Shown piece after piece: positions 1-4,740 of a stretch of DNA of 5,817 nucleotides (its first letter is position 1; the number at the start of each line of letters is the position of its first letter). The notes under the pieces were generated by a model. That model was given only the letters and a program-made list of their open reading frames with translations. It did no database searches and had not been told where the DNA came from. The DNA is taken from NCBI GenBank assembly GCA_020848665.1, contig JADLHR010000034.1:1-5817 (forward strand), in the 5' to 3' direction. Source of the stretch: Anaerolineae bacterium. Lineage in GTDB: Bacteria; Chloroflexota; Anaerolineae; Aggregatilineales; Aggregatilineaceae. The position numbers were made by a program, and so were the translations under genes.

Positions 1-18
1 CAGGTCGAGAAGCTGTAA
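1..18 (+). CDS. C-terminal tail of upstream gene (probable molybdopterin oxidoreductase catalytic subunit), partial
   Basis: The window opens with five in-frame codons, Gln-Val-Glu-Lys-Leu, followed by TAA. The next gene starts 14 bp later behind its own Shine-Dalgarno sequence, which is the spacing expected inside an operon. In dmsABC-type operons the gene directly before the ferredoxin subunit encodes the Mo-bisPGD catalytic subunit, so this is inferred to be the end of a DmsA-like protein. Five residues carry no diagnostic motif, so the identity rests on context alone. The reading of an in-frame stop here is direct, but the product is inference. Confidence 0.5.
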   Translation, partial: QVEKL

Positions 19-20
19 GC

Positions 21-25
21 AGGAG
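21..25 (+). promoter_or_regulatory. Ribosome binding site of the ferredoxin subunit gene
   Basis: AGGAG lies 7 nt before the ATG at 33 and just after the TAA of the upstream gene. It supports both the chosen start and operonic translation. Confidence 0.75.
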
Positions 26-32
26 CTAGAGA

Positions 33-653
33 ATGAGCGAACAACTGGGTTTCTACGTTGACCTGTCCAAGTGCACCGGCTGCAAAGCCTGCCAGGTGGC
101 GTGCAAGGATCAGAATGACCTGCCCATCGGCGTGATCTGGCGCCGTGTGGCTGAGTACACCGGCGGCGAATGGATCAAGGCGGGCAGCCACTACGTCCCG
201 AACAATGTCTTCGCCTACTTCACCTCGGTCGCGTGCATGCACTGCGACAACGCCCTGTGCGTCGATGTCTGCCCCGCCGCCGCCATCACCAAGCGCGACG
301 ACGGCATCGTCCTGATCGACCAGGACAAGTGCATCGGCTGCCGCTACTGCGAGTGGGCCTGCCCCTACGGCGCGCCCCAGTTCGACGAAGATCGCGGTGT
401 GATGTCCAAGTGCACCTTCTGCGCGCCGCTGATCGACGCCGGTGAAAAACCGGCCTGCGTCGCGGGCTGCACCTATCGCGCGCTGGACTTCGGGCCGATC
501 GCTGAGCTGCGCGAGAAGTACGGTGACTTCGACGCCCCCGCGCCGCTGCCCGACCCGTCCATCACCCGCCCGAATGTCGTCTTCACGCCCCACGCCAAGG
601 CTGTCGCCTTCACGGCGGGCACGGGGCAGGTGCTCAACCCCGAGGAGCTGTAG
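33..653 (+). CDS. dmsB: DMSO reductase-family iron-sulfur subunit (DmsB-like, four [4Fe-4S] clusters)
   Basis: This is the electron-transfer subunit of a complex iron-sulfur molybdoenzyme. It relays electrons from the membrane subunit to the molybdopterin subunit. The 206-residue protein has sixteen cysteines in the four canonical groups: C14/C17/C20/C24, C68/C71/C76/C80, C100/C103/C106/C110 and C127/C130/C142/C146. The third group reads CIGCRYCEWACPYGAP and the fourth CTFC followed by CVAGC, both typical of DmsB/PsrB/NrfC-type ferredoxins. All sixteen ligands are cysteine, so four [4Fe-4S] clusters are expected, as in DmsB. The length matches the family (about 190-210 residues). There is no signal peptide, so it would reach the membrane with its catalytic partner if that subunit carries a Tat signal. 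The ATG follows AGGAG by 7 nt, and the stop lies 2 bp before the DmsC-like gene. The symbol follows the DmsBC pairing. The true substrate (DMSO, TMAO, polysulfide or another acceptor) is not determinable here. Confidence 0.9.
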   Translation: MSEQLGFYVDLSKCTGCKACQVACKDQNDLPIGVIWRRVAEYTGGEWIKAGSHYVPNNVFAYFTSVACMHCDNALCVDVCPAAAITKRDDGIVLIDQDKCIGCRYCEWACPYGAPQFDEDRGVMSKCTFCAPLIDAGEKPACVAGCTYRALDFGPIAELREKYGDFDAPAPLPDPSITRPNVVFTPHAKAVAFTAGTGQVLNPEEL

Positions 654-655
654 CT

Positions 656-1576
656 GTGAATACCAAAGAATGGGCGCTTGTCGCCTATACCATCCTCACC
701 CAGATGTCGGTTGGCGCCTTCGTCGTCCTCGGCCTGGCGCACACCTACGCCCTGCGGAAGTCCGGTGAAAAACAGGCCAACGCCCTGAGCAACCGGGCGC
801 TGCTGGCAATCGGCCCGGTGCTCGTGCTGGCGGTGCTGGCATCGCTGTTCCATCTCGGCAACCCGACGAACGCCTACCGCGCCATCAGCAACCTCGGCTC
901 GTCGTGGCTCAGCCGCGAAATCCTGCTCACCATCCTGTTCGTGGGCCTCGGCGCGGTCTTCGCGCTCCTCCAGTGGCGCCAGATCGCGGACTTCAAGGTT
1001 CGCCAGGCTATCGCCGTCATCGCGGCGCTGATCGGGCTGGCGCTGGTCTATGCCAACGCCAAAATCTACATGCTGCGCGCGGAGCCAGCCTGGGACACCC
1101 TCGCCACGCCGGTCCTGTTCTACACCACGACCTTCCTGCTCGGCGCGCTGGCGCTCGGCGTTGCCTTCGTGGTGAACTACTCGTATCTCAAGCGTCGCAC
1201 CGAGAAGACCGAACTCGCCCAACAAGCAGAGCTGCTGCGCAGTGTCCTGCGCTGGATCGCAATCGCCTCAATCGTGCTGCTCGGCGTCGAGATGGTCGTC
1301 ATCCCGCTCTACGTCGCCGACCTGTCGACCAGCGGCGCTACCGCGCTCCAGAGCGTGGAGAAGCTGGTTGAGGATTACGGCGCGGTCTTTGCGCTGCGTC
1401 TGATCCTGGGCTTCGTTGGCGCGGGCCTGTTCGGCCTGTTCCTCTACCGCAGCGCTTTGATGAACCGCCAGGCGGTCATGATCACGGCGGTCTACCTGGC
1501 CTTCGCCTTCGTGCTGGTAGCCGAGGTGCTGGGCCGCTTCCTGTTCTACGCCACTCACGCCCGCGTCGGCCTCTAG
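656..1576 (+). CDS. dmsC: DMSO reductase-family membrane anchor subunit (DmsC-like)
   Basis: This integral membrane subunit should anchor the reductase and oxidise menaquinol, passing electrons to the adjacent four-cluster ferredoxin. The 306-residue protein shows eight hydrophobic segments at roughly residues 7-29, 48-68, 87-107, 116-136, 152-176, 196-222, 243-264 and 273-300, as in DmsC. Two DmsC-type signatures are readable: FHLGNP, then RAISNL and SWLSREI between residues 65 and 89, and GRFLFY near the C-terminus (293-298). The start is a GTG lying 2 bp after the ferredoxin stop codon. It immediately precedes a hydrophilic stretch and the first helix, and GAGGAG at the end of the ferredoxin gene (about 643-648) gives a suitable ribosome binding site. 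This is therefore tight translational coupling. No TorD/DmsD chaperone gene follows. The operon ends here at a strong hairpin. Confidence 0.88.
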   Translation: MNTKEWALVAYTILTQMSVGAFVVLGLAHTYALRKSGEKQANALSNRALLAIGPVLVLAVLASLFHLGNPTNAYRAISNLGSSWLSREILLTILFVGLGAVFALLQWRQIADFKVRQAIAVIAALIGLALVYANAKIYMLRAEPAWDTLATPVLFYTTTFLLGALALGVAFVVNYSYLKRRTEKTELAQQAELLRSVLRWIAIASIVLLGVEMVVIPLYVADLSTSGATALQSVEKLVEDYGAVFALRLILGFVGAGLFGLFLYRSALMNRQAVMITAVYLAFAFVLVAEVLGRFLFYATHARVGL

Positions 1577-1599
1577 CTTGACCGGGGCGCAGCTTCACG

Positions 1600-1632
1600 C
1601 CGGGGCCGGTGTATGGTGTACACCGGCCCCGG
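1600..1632 (+). terminator. Strong hairpin closing the Dms-like operon
   Basis: A perfect 14-bp inverted repeat (arms 1600-1613 and 1619-1632, CCGGGGCCGGTGTA against its complement) encloses a 5-nt TGGTG loop. It starts 23 bp after the DmsC stop codon, where a terminator is expected. What follows is only a mixed ATTCTTCCCC, not a clean T-run, so it may act as a weak intrinsic terminator or as a 3'-end stabilising hairpin. Confidence 0.65.
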
Positions 1633-1861
1633 ATTCTTCCCCTGACTGGCGCTAAACCGGCTCGCCTTTTTTGCGGCAAGCGCACGGCCCACAGGTAGTT
1701 TCGAGAAGCCGAATAAGTCGCGTGAGCCGGGTCTCAGCCGGACCCGGCCCCCCTGCGCGCTCCATGCCACGATTCTGCACCACGCGCGGCTGTGATAACC
1801 GGGCGCGTTATTCCGTTTATTTTCTGATGGCTACGACACGGGGCAGGCAAAGGAGCGCGAT
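1633..1861 (+). other. Intergenic leader before the membrane-protein/F420 cluster
   Basis: No convincing gene is present. A plus-strand ORF across 1671-1886 lacks a ribosome binding site and overlaps the start of the real gene. The region holds a second GC-rich hairpin at 1726-1748 (8-bp stem GCCGGGTC/GACCCGGC, 7-nt loop) and a TTTTTT run at 1667-1672 with no good stem before it. The transcription start of the downstream cluster probably lies here. However, no pair of -35/-10 boxes with good spacing could be defined. Possible -10-like AT-rich stretches are GATAAC near 1794 and TATTTT near 1818, neither with a matching -35. Confidence 0.4.
1849..1855 (+). promoter_or_regulatory. Ribosome binding site of the 235-residue membrane protein gene
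   Basis: AAAGGAG stands 6 nt before the ATG at 1862. This strong site fixes that start. Confidence 0.75.
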
Positions 1862-2569
1862 ATGGATCACGACCTCTTGCGGGTGACTGCCGGCTACGTG
1901 CGCCGCCATTTCCCTACGCCGGACAGGCGCCGCGTGGCACTGCATCCCGCTGTTGTGGTATCGCTTATCGGCCTTGTGCTTATCGGTCTGACGCTCCTGG
2001 TTGTGCTGAGCCTGCAGGGTGTATCCGAACGCACGATTGCTGCCAGCCTGCTGGTGCTCTGTAGCGGGGTGTTCAACGTGGGGGGTGTCCTCTTTACCGG
2101 CAGATTCTTCCTCAAATGGCAAGTCGATGATGCTGCTTCCTTTCTGCGCTGGGAACGGGGCTTTGTTATCGCCGCTACCCTGATGGCGGTGCTGGGGCTG
2201 GCACTTCTGGAGGACATGCTGCACACTGCCGGGGATGCGTATCTGGCGCGCGCCGGCATGGTGGGTTATCTGTTCGGCGCAGCGGTACTGGTGGTCGCCG
2301 AGACCACGTACCTGAGCAGAGGCGAATGGGTCTATCCGCAGATTGTGGTGTATGTCATCCTGGCGTTTCTGGCTCAAGCGGCTTTCGGCGCGGCCCTGCT
2401 CCAAACCAGAGTGGTCGCAGGCTGGGCGGGATGGGCGACCGTCATCTGGAACGTGGGGTGGCTGCTCATCATGCTCATTGTTCGCCCGCGTGACTTCTAC
2501 TTTCCCGTACTCCACTTTGTAGCGCCGCTCTTCATTGGCATCGGCCTGGTGGCGGGTGGATGGGGCTAG
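1862..2569 (+). CDS. Multi-spanning membrane protein of unknown function
   Basis: A 235-residue integral membrane protein that I do not recognise as a named family. It begins with a hydrophilic, basic stretch (residues 1-26, including YVRRHF and PDRRR). This is followed by about seven hydrophobic segments near residues 27-50, 59-80, 101-118, 129-147, 157-177, 183-206 and 214-234. Arg-rich or acidic loops separate them, for example FFLKWQVDDAASFLRWERG at 86-104. No catalytic or metal-binding motif stands out. It is the first gene after a 285-bp gap and carries a strong Shine-Dalgarno sequence, so it probably heads a new transcription unit with the next membrane protein, which starts 15 bp after its stop. 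Its last 20 residues (VLHFVAPLFIGI onward) reappear in diverged form in the small ORF at 3220-3339. Confidence 0.75.
   Translation: MDHDLLRVTAGYVRRHFPTPDRRRVALHPAVVVSLIGLVLIGLTLLVVLSLQGVSERTIAASLLVLCSGVFNVGGVLFTGRFFLKWQVDDAASFLRWERGFVIAATLMAVLGLALLEDMLHTAGDAYLARAGMVGYLFGAAVLVVAETTYLSRGEWVYPQIVVYVILAFLAQAAFGAALLQTRVVAGWAGWATVIWNVGWLLIMLIVRPRDFYFPVLHFVAPLFIGIGLVAGGWG
2507..2569 (+). repeat. Parent copy of a diverged 63-bp coding repeat
   Basis: The 3' end of the 235-residue membrane protein gene, encoding its last 20 residues and stop. It is repeated 770 bp downstream at 3277-3339 with 13 mismatches and no gap. Both copies are read in the same frame and end in a stop codon (TAG here, TAA there). 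Confidence 0.65.
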
Positions 2570-2584
2570 CGAAGGGAAAAACAA

Positions 2585-3223
2585 ATGGCTTCCGATCTAT
2601 CGCTGGGTTCTGTCTCCCAGCCGACACCTGAAAATATGACTCTTCACCGCAGCCCGATTGCCAGGCGAGTCTTCGCCGGCAGTTTCCTGGGTTTGACGTG
2701 GGGAGCGTCGCTGCGCGCCTGGATGGTTTTGCTGGCATTGGAATTAGGAGACAATCCTCGATTTACCTGGTCGGGCACCTTCGGCGCGGTCTTGTTTCCT
2801 ACGGCACTGGTGGGGGCGCTGCTAGGCGCAGCCGCGCACGATGCCGAGGTCTCGGATAGAAAGCGATGGCGGTGGGCAATCCTTTCGCCGCTGTTGCTGA
2901 TTGTGGGGCCGGTCATTGTTACAAAGGGTTTTTTCACCACGCTTGCCAAGACCGGGAAGGGCGGGGGTTCAATCGGTGTCGCGCTGATTGGCGTGTTTGG
3001 TGGATATGCTTTCTCAGGGCTTGGAGCGCGATGGACACGCCGGGCTTCTGGCTTCCTCTCTGTATCTTTTGCCATCGCATCAGTATTTCCAGTCTATTTC
3101 GCTGACCAAGAATCGGCGGCCATGCCCAGCACGAGTAAGGTGTTTGGTGCGCTGCTGTTCGTACTCCTCATGGTGTTGTTAATTGTCGGGGTCAGCGCCC
3201 CTTCCAGAAAGGCGCGGAGATGA
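2585..3223 (+). CDS. Six-helix membrane protein of unknown function
   Basis: A 212-residue predicted inner-membrane protein. After a polar N-terminus of about 27 residues, hydrophobic segments occur near residues 29-52, 64-86, 97-114, 129-147, 155-173 and 186-204, and the protein ends in a basic tail (SRKARR). The stretch WGASLRAWM followed by PRFTWSGT (residues 39-65) resembles a pattern I associate with uncharacterised actinobacterial and Chloroflexota membrane proteins of similar size, but no function can be assigned. The ATG at 2585 has GAAGGGA 7 nt upstream. A later ATG at 2638 would still keep every helix, so the start is not certain. The gene follows the previous membrane protein by 15 bp, and its TGA overlaps the ATG of the 39-codon mini-gene, consistent with one operon. 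Confidence 0.75.
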   Translation: MASDLSLGSVSQPTPENMTLHRSPIARRVFAGSFLGLTWGASLRAWMVLLALELGDNPRFTWSGTFGAVLFPTALVGALLGAAAHDAEVSDRKRWRWAILSPLLLIVGPVIVTKGFFTTLAKTGKGGGSIGVALIGVFGGYAFSGLGARWTRRASGFLSVSFAIASVFPVYFADQESAAMPSTSKVFGALLFVLLMVLLIVGVSAPSRKARR

Positions 3224-3339
3224 AGCCCCTGACCTCTGTTCCAGATACTGCACAGGCTGATTTGGTGATCTGCGCGGTACTCCACCTGGTCGCGCCACTC
3301 CTCATTGGTATCGCGCTGATGGCGAGTGGATGGGCTTAA
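3220..3339 (+). CDS. 39-residue membrane mini-protein, paralogous to the C-terminus of the 235-residue protein
   Basis: A short ORF whose ATG overlaps the stop codon of the preceding gene (ATGA), with AAAGG about 7 nt upstream. This is a typical translational-coupling arrangement. The 39 residues form a polar N-terminus (MKPLTSVPDTAQAD) and one hydrophobic segment (about residues 15-38). The final 20 residues, VLHLVAPLLIGI onward and ending SGWA, match the last 20 of the 235-residue protein at 14 positions. The 63-bp DNA blocks (2507-2569 and 3277-3339) agree at 50 positions by eye. It may be a real small membrane protein or the translated remnant of a partly lost paralogue. Preservation of frame, start overlap and stop at the same position as the parent argues that it is or was translated. 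Confidence 0.5.
   Translation: MKPLTSVPDTAQADLVICAVLHLVAPLLIGIALMASGWA
3277..3339 (+). repeat. Second copy of the diverged 63-bp coding repeat
   Basis: Begins with the shared GTACTCCAC and ends with the shared GTGGATGGG followed by a stop. It forms the C-terminal half of the 39-residue ORF. Most differences are silent or conservative (Phe/Leu, Gly/Ala, Val/Met), which suggests the peptide was under selection after duplication. Confidence 0.65.
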
Positions 3340-3361
3340 GAGAAGTCATTGAGTGAATTAC

Positions 3362-3367
3362 AAGGAG
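3362..3367 (+). promoter_or_regulatory. Ribosome binding site that decides the start of the first F420-type gene
   Basis: AAGGAG is only 1 nt from the ATG at 3369 but 7 nt from the in-frame ATG at 3375. The second ATG is therefore the better start. Confidence 0.7.
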
Positions 3368-3374
3368 AATGGAT

Positions 3375-3821
3375 ATGGCATCGGCATTTCTGAAACGTAT
3401 ATTGAGAGTCGCAAATGGTCTTCATGTTGCTCTCTATCGTTTGAGCGGTGGTAAGTTTGCTAACCGGATTGCCGGATTGCCGATACTGCTGATTACGACC
3501 TTTGGACGAAAATCGGGAAAGCCGCATACAAACCCGGTTGTCTACCTCAAAGACGGCCAAGATTATCTGGTGTCCGCCTCGGCGGGTGGCATGGACTGGC
3601 AACCTGGCTGGTATCTTAATTTGAAGAACAAGCCTGAAGCAAGAATCCAGATTGGCGACCAGGCTTTCAGCGTCCGAGCGACAATCACCGACGGTGAAGA
3701 GCGCACACGCCTATATGAGAAGTTCAAAGCGGCCAGCAGCAATTTCGTGAAGTATGAAAAAGGCACGAGTCGTGTGATTCCGGTTATCCGCCTGACCCCC
3801 AATAAAGAACGCGCCCGGTAA
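3375..3821 (+). CDS. Deazaflavin (F420)-dependent nitroreductase-family protein, first copy
   Basis: A 148-residue protein (150 from the alternative ATG at 3369) of the DDN family, split-barrel proteins related to the F420H2-dependent nitroreductase Ddn. Such proteins use reduced F420 to reduce quinones, nitroaromatics or other activated double bonds. The family core is readable. TTFGRKSGKPHTNPVVY (41-57) is the basic loop typically contacting the F420 phosphate and oligoglutamate tail. SAGGMDWQPGWYLNL (69-83) corresponds to the usual 'GG...P.WY.NL' block. KNKPEARIQIG follows, and IPVIRLTP closes the last strand (135-142). The length is standard. The short N-terminal helix (residues 2-20) is amphipathic, as in membrane-associated DDN proteins. 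The substrate is unknown. A distinct paralogue follows 47 bp downstream. Codon use is visibly less GC-biased than in the Dms genes, which could reflect different ancestry. Confidence 0.88.
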   Translation: MASAFLKRILRVANGLHVALYRLSGGKFANRIAGLPILLITTFGRKSGKPHTNPVVYLKDGQDYLVSASAGGMDWQPGWYLNLKNKPEARIQIGDQAFSVRATITDGEERTRLYEKFKAASSNFVKYEKGTSRVIPVIRLTPNKERAR

Positions 3822-3856
3822 TTGGAATCAAATCCGGCTAATCCTTTATAGATACA

Positions 3857-3862
3857 GAGGAG
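3857..3862 (+). promoter_or_regulatory. Ribosome binding site of the second F420-type gene
   Basis: GAGGAG sits 6 nt before the ATG at 3869 and supports that start. Confidence 0.7.
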
Positions 3863-3868
3863 AGTTAT

Positions 3869-4351
3869 ATGACAGATACCAACACCAGCCACCCACCTAA
3901 GGGGCTGCTGCGTCTGGGATTTCGCCTTCCCGTTTATGTCTACCGCTTAGGGCTAGGATGGTTGTTCGGCAAGCACTTTGTGTTGATCAACCACCTGGGT
4001 CGTAAAACAGGATCACCGCATCAGGCAGTGGTCGAGGTCATTGAACGGGATCCACAGACAGGCGGGGTTACAGTCGTCGCAGGGTATGGCGCGCAGACCC
4101 AATGGTATCAAAATTTGAGAGTACACCCGGAGACAACGATTCAAATTGGCAGGCGCAGGATGCCTGTTGTCGCCGAGTTTGTTTCTGCTGAAGATGGCGA
4201 GGATATCATGTCACGCTATGTCAATCGACATCACAAGCTCACAGGTGAGTTGTTTTCGATGGTCGGGTACACATGGGATGGCACCGAGCAAGGAGCGCGG
4301 CAGATCGCACGCGACTCACTGCGGTTTGTGCATTTCGCCCCGAAGGGATGA
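3869..4351 (+). CDS. Deazaflavin (F420)-dependent oxidoreductase-family protein, second copy
   Basis: A 160-residue DDN-family protein from a different subgroup than its neighbour. After a polar start, FRLPVYVYRLGLGWLFGKHFVLI forms the N-terminal amphipathic helix and first strand (18-40). LINHLGRKTGSPHQAVVEV (39-57) is the F420-contacting basic loop. GYGAQTQWYQNL (72-83) matches the 'W.G....WY.N' block seen in the 'nitroreductase family deazaflavin-dependent oxidoreductase' group, and RVHPETTIQIGRRR continues the barrel. The C-terminus (residues 144-160, RQIARDSLRFVHFAPKG) is that subgroup's usual ending. The ATG has a good GAGGAG site. It follows the first copy by 47 bp on the same strand. 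By eye only the motif blocks match between the two, so this is an old pairing rather than a recent tandem duplication. The substrate is unknown. Confidence 0.87.
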   Translation: MTDTNTSHPPKGLLRLGFRLPVYVYRLGLGWLFGKHFVLINHLGRKTGSPHQAVVEVIERDPQTGGVTVVAGYGAQTQWYQNLRVHPETTIQIGRRRMPVVAEFVSAEDGEDIMSRYVNRHHKLTGELFSMVGYTWDGTEQGARQIARDSLRFVHFAPKG

Positions 4352-4393
4352 GACTGTTACGGCGACGGCTTGTCGAGACTGAGTGGTTAAGTC

Positions 4394-4567
4394 CTAAACC
4401 TGGCAATGGTAGAAATTCGGTTCTTCCATATCAAAATCGTCCACCTCAGGGCTAAGCAACCCCGGCGCACCGATCATGATCAGCATCTCGGTTAGATTGA
4501 GGTTACCCAAGGCGGGCGGAGCGTGTATGCTCCGCCCGTCGCTTGCTGCGCTCAGAGCGCTAATCAT
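4394..4567 (-). CDS. Possible 57-residue hypothetical protein (doubtful)
   Basis: A minus-strand frame runs from an ATG at 4567 to a TAG at 4394-4396. The second half reads like protein rather than noise: GNLNLTEMLIMIGAPG, then LLSPEVDDFDMEEPNFY and a final HCQV. It is acidic, mixed-composition and has a single cysteine three residues from the end. There is no Shine-Dalgarno sequence before the ATG, and the frame stays open upstream for about 50 further codons, so the true 5' end is unclear. Internal starts at Met28 or Met31 also lack a site. The first half overlaps the GC hairpin at 4511-4540. It could be a small gene, the decayed 3' end of a larger one, or chance. I do not recognise the sequence. 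Confidence 0.25.
   Translation of the reverse strand: MISALSAASDGRSIHAPPALGNLNLTEMLIMIGAPGLLSPEVDDFDMEEPNFYHCQV
4511..4540. terminator. Long GC-rich hairpin without a T-run
   Basis: A perfect 10-bp stem (CGGGCGGAGC at 4513-4522, complement at 4529-4538) encloses a GTGTAT loop. It extends by G-T and G-C pairs to about 12 bp. It lies 160 bp after the second F420-type gene. No T-tract follows on either strand, so termination is only a possibility. It could equally protect the 3' end of the upstream transcript. Confidence 0.4.
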
Positions 4568-4621
4568 CGCGCCGATTTTCAGGCAAACGGGAATTCCTGC
4601 GGCCTGAGTGGAAGGCGCGGC

Positions 4622-4650
4622 TTGTTTCGAGCGAGAACCTGAGCCATACT
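4622..4650 (+). promoter_or_regulatory. Weak sigma70-type promoter candidate for the RNA-binding protein gene
   Basis: TTGTTT (4622-4627) and CATACT (4645-4650) are separated by exactly 17 bp. They match the -35 and -10 consensus at 3 and 4 of 6 positions. Transcription would begin near 4657 and give a leader of about 85 nt that includes the terminator at 4682-4701. The match is modest and could be chance. Confidence 0.3.
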
Positions 4651-4681
4651 CTGTGACGTGTTGAATCTGAGAACCGAGCAG

Positions 4682-4701
4682 CGCCGTTCGCGGCGTTTTT
4701 T
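4682..4701 (+). terminator. Intrinsic terminator just upstream of the RNA-binding protein gene
   Basis: CGCCG-TTCG-CGGCG followed directly by six T residues forms a compact plus-strand intrinsic terminator. It ends 39 bp before the GTG at 4741. Either it stops transcription arriving from upstream or it acts as an attenuator in this gene's own leader. Its 5' arm (GCCGTTC, 4683-4689) is also a perfect complement of GAACGGC (4732-4738), next to the Shine-Dalgarno sequence. Confidence 0.6.
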
Positions 4702-4728
4702 CAGACCAGCCCTGAGCGGCTGAAGGCT

Positions 4729-4733
4729 AAGGA
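4729..4733 (+). promoter_or_regulatory. Ribosome binding site of the RRM-PHAX gene
   Basis: AAGGA is 7 nt before the GTG at 4741. It supports a GTG start, which is also required because the first RRM strand begins at residue 3. Confidence 0.65.
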
Positions 4734-4740
4734 ACGGCTT

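Larger units (their letters stand above)
4352..4740. other. 389-bp intergenic stretch with hairpins and a possible regulated leader
   Basis: No well-supported gene lies here. From left to right it contains a possible 57-codon minus-strand ORF (4394-4567), a long GC hairpin (4511-4540), a weak promoter candidate (4622-4650), and a compact intrinsic terminator (4682-4701) in front of the RNA-binding protein gene. Plus-strand ORFs that run into its left part begin inside the preceding gene and have no ribosome binding site. Confidence 0.6.

Noticed and set aside
473..1225. 250-codon minus-strand open frame opposite the DmsB/DmsC genes
   Set aside because: Its composition is Arg/Gln/Glu/Gly-rich with no domain, and it lies antisense to two genes with clear family motifs. 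It is a GC-bias shadow.
1661..1685. TTTTTT run as a possible intrinsic terminator
   Set aside because: No adequate GC stem precedes the run. The flanking GCC/GGC pairs are too short.
1671..1886. 71-codon plus-strand ORF in the leader before the membrane-protein cluster
   Set aside because: No ribosome binding site, Ser/Arg-rich low-information composition, and overlap with the well-supported start at 1862.
1817..2584. 255-codon minus-strand open frame opposite the 235-residue membrane protein
   Set aside because: His/Gln/Arg-rich noise with no ribosome binding site. The plus strand has a strong Shine-Dalgarno sequence and coherent transmembrane helices.
4273..4455. 60-codon plus-strand ORF running from the second F420-type gene into the intergenic stretch
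   Set aside because: It begins out of frame inside a real gene without a ribosome binding site, and its product is Arg/Pro-rich.
4472..4481. Palindrome GATCATGATC as a possible operator
   Set aside because: A 10-bp palindrome made of two GATC units is likely by chance. It lies within the possible minus-strand ORF with no promoter nearby.
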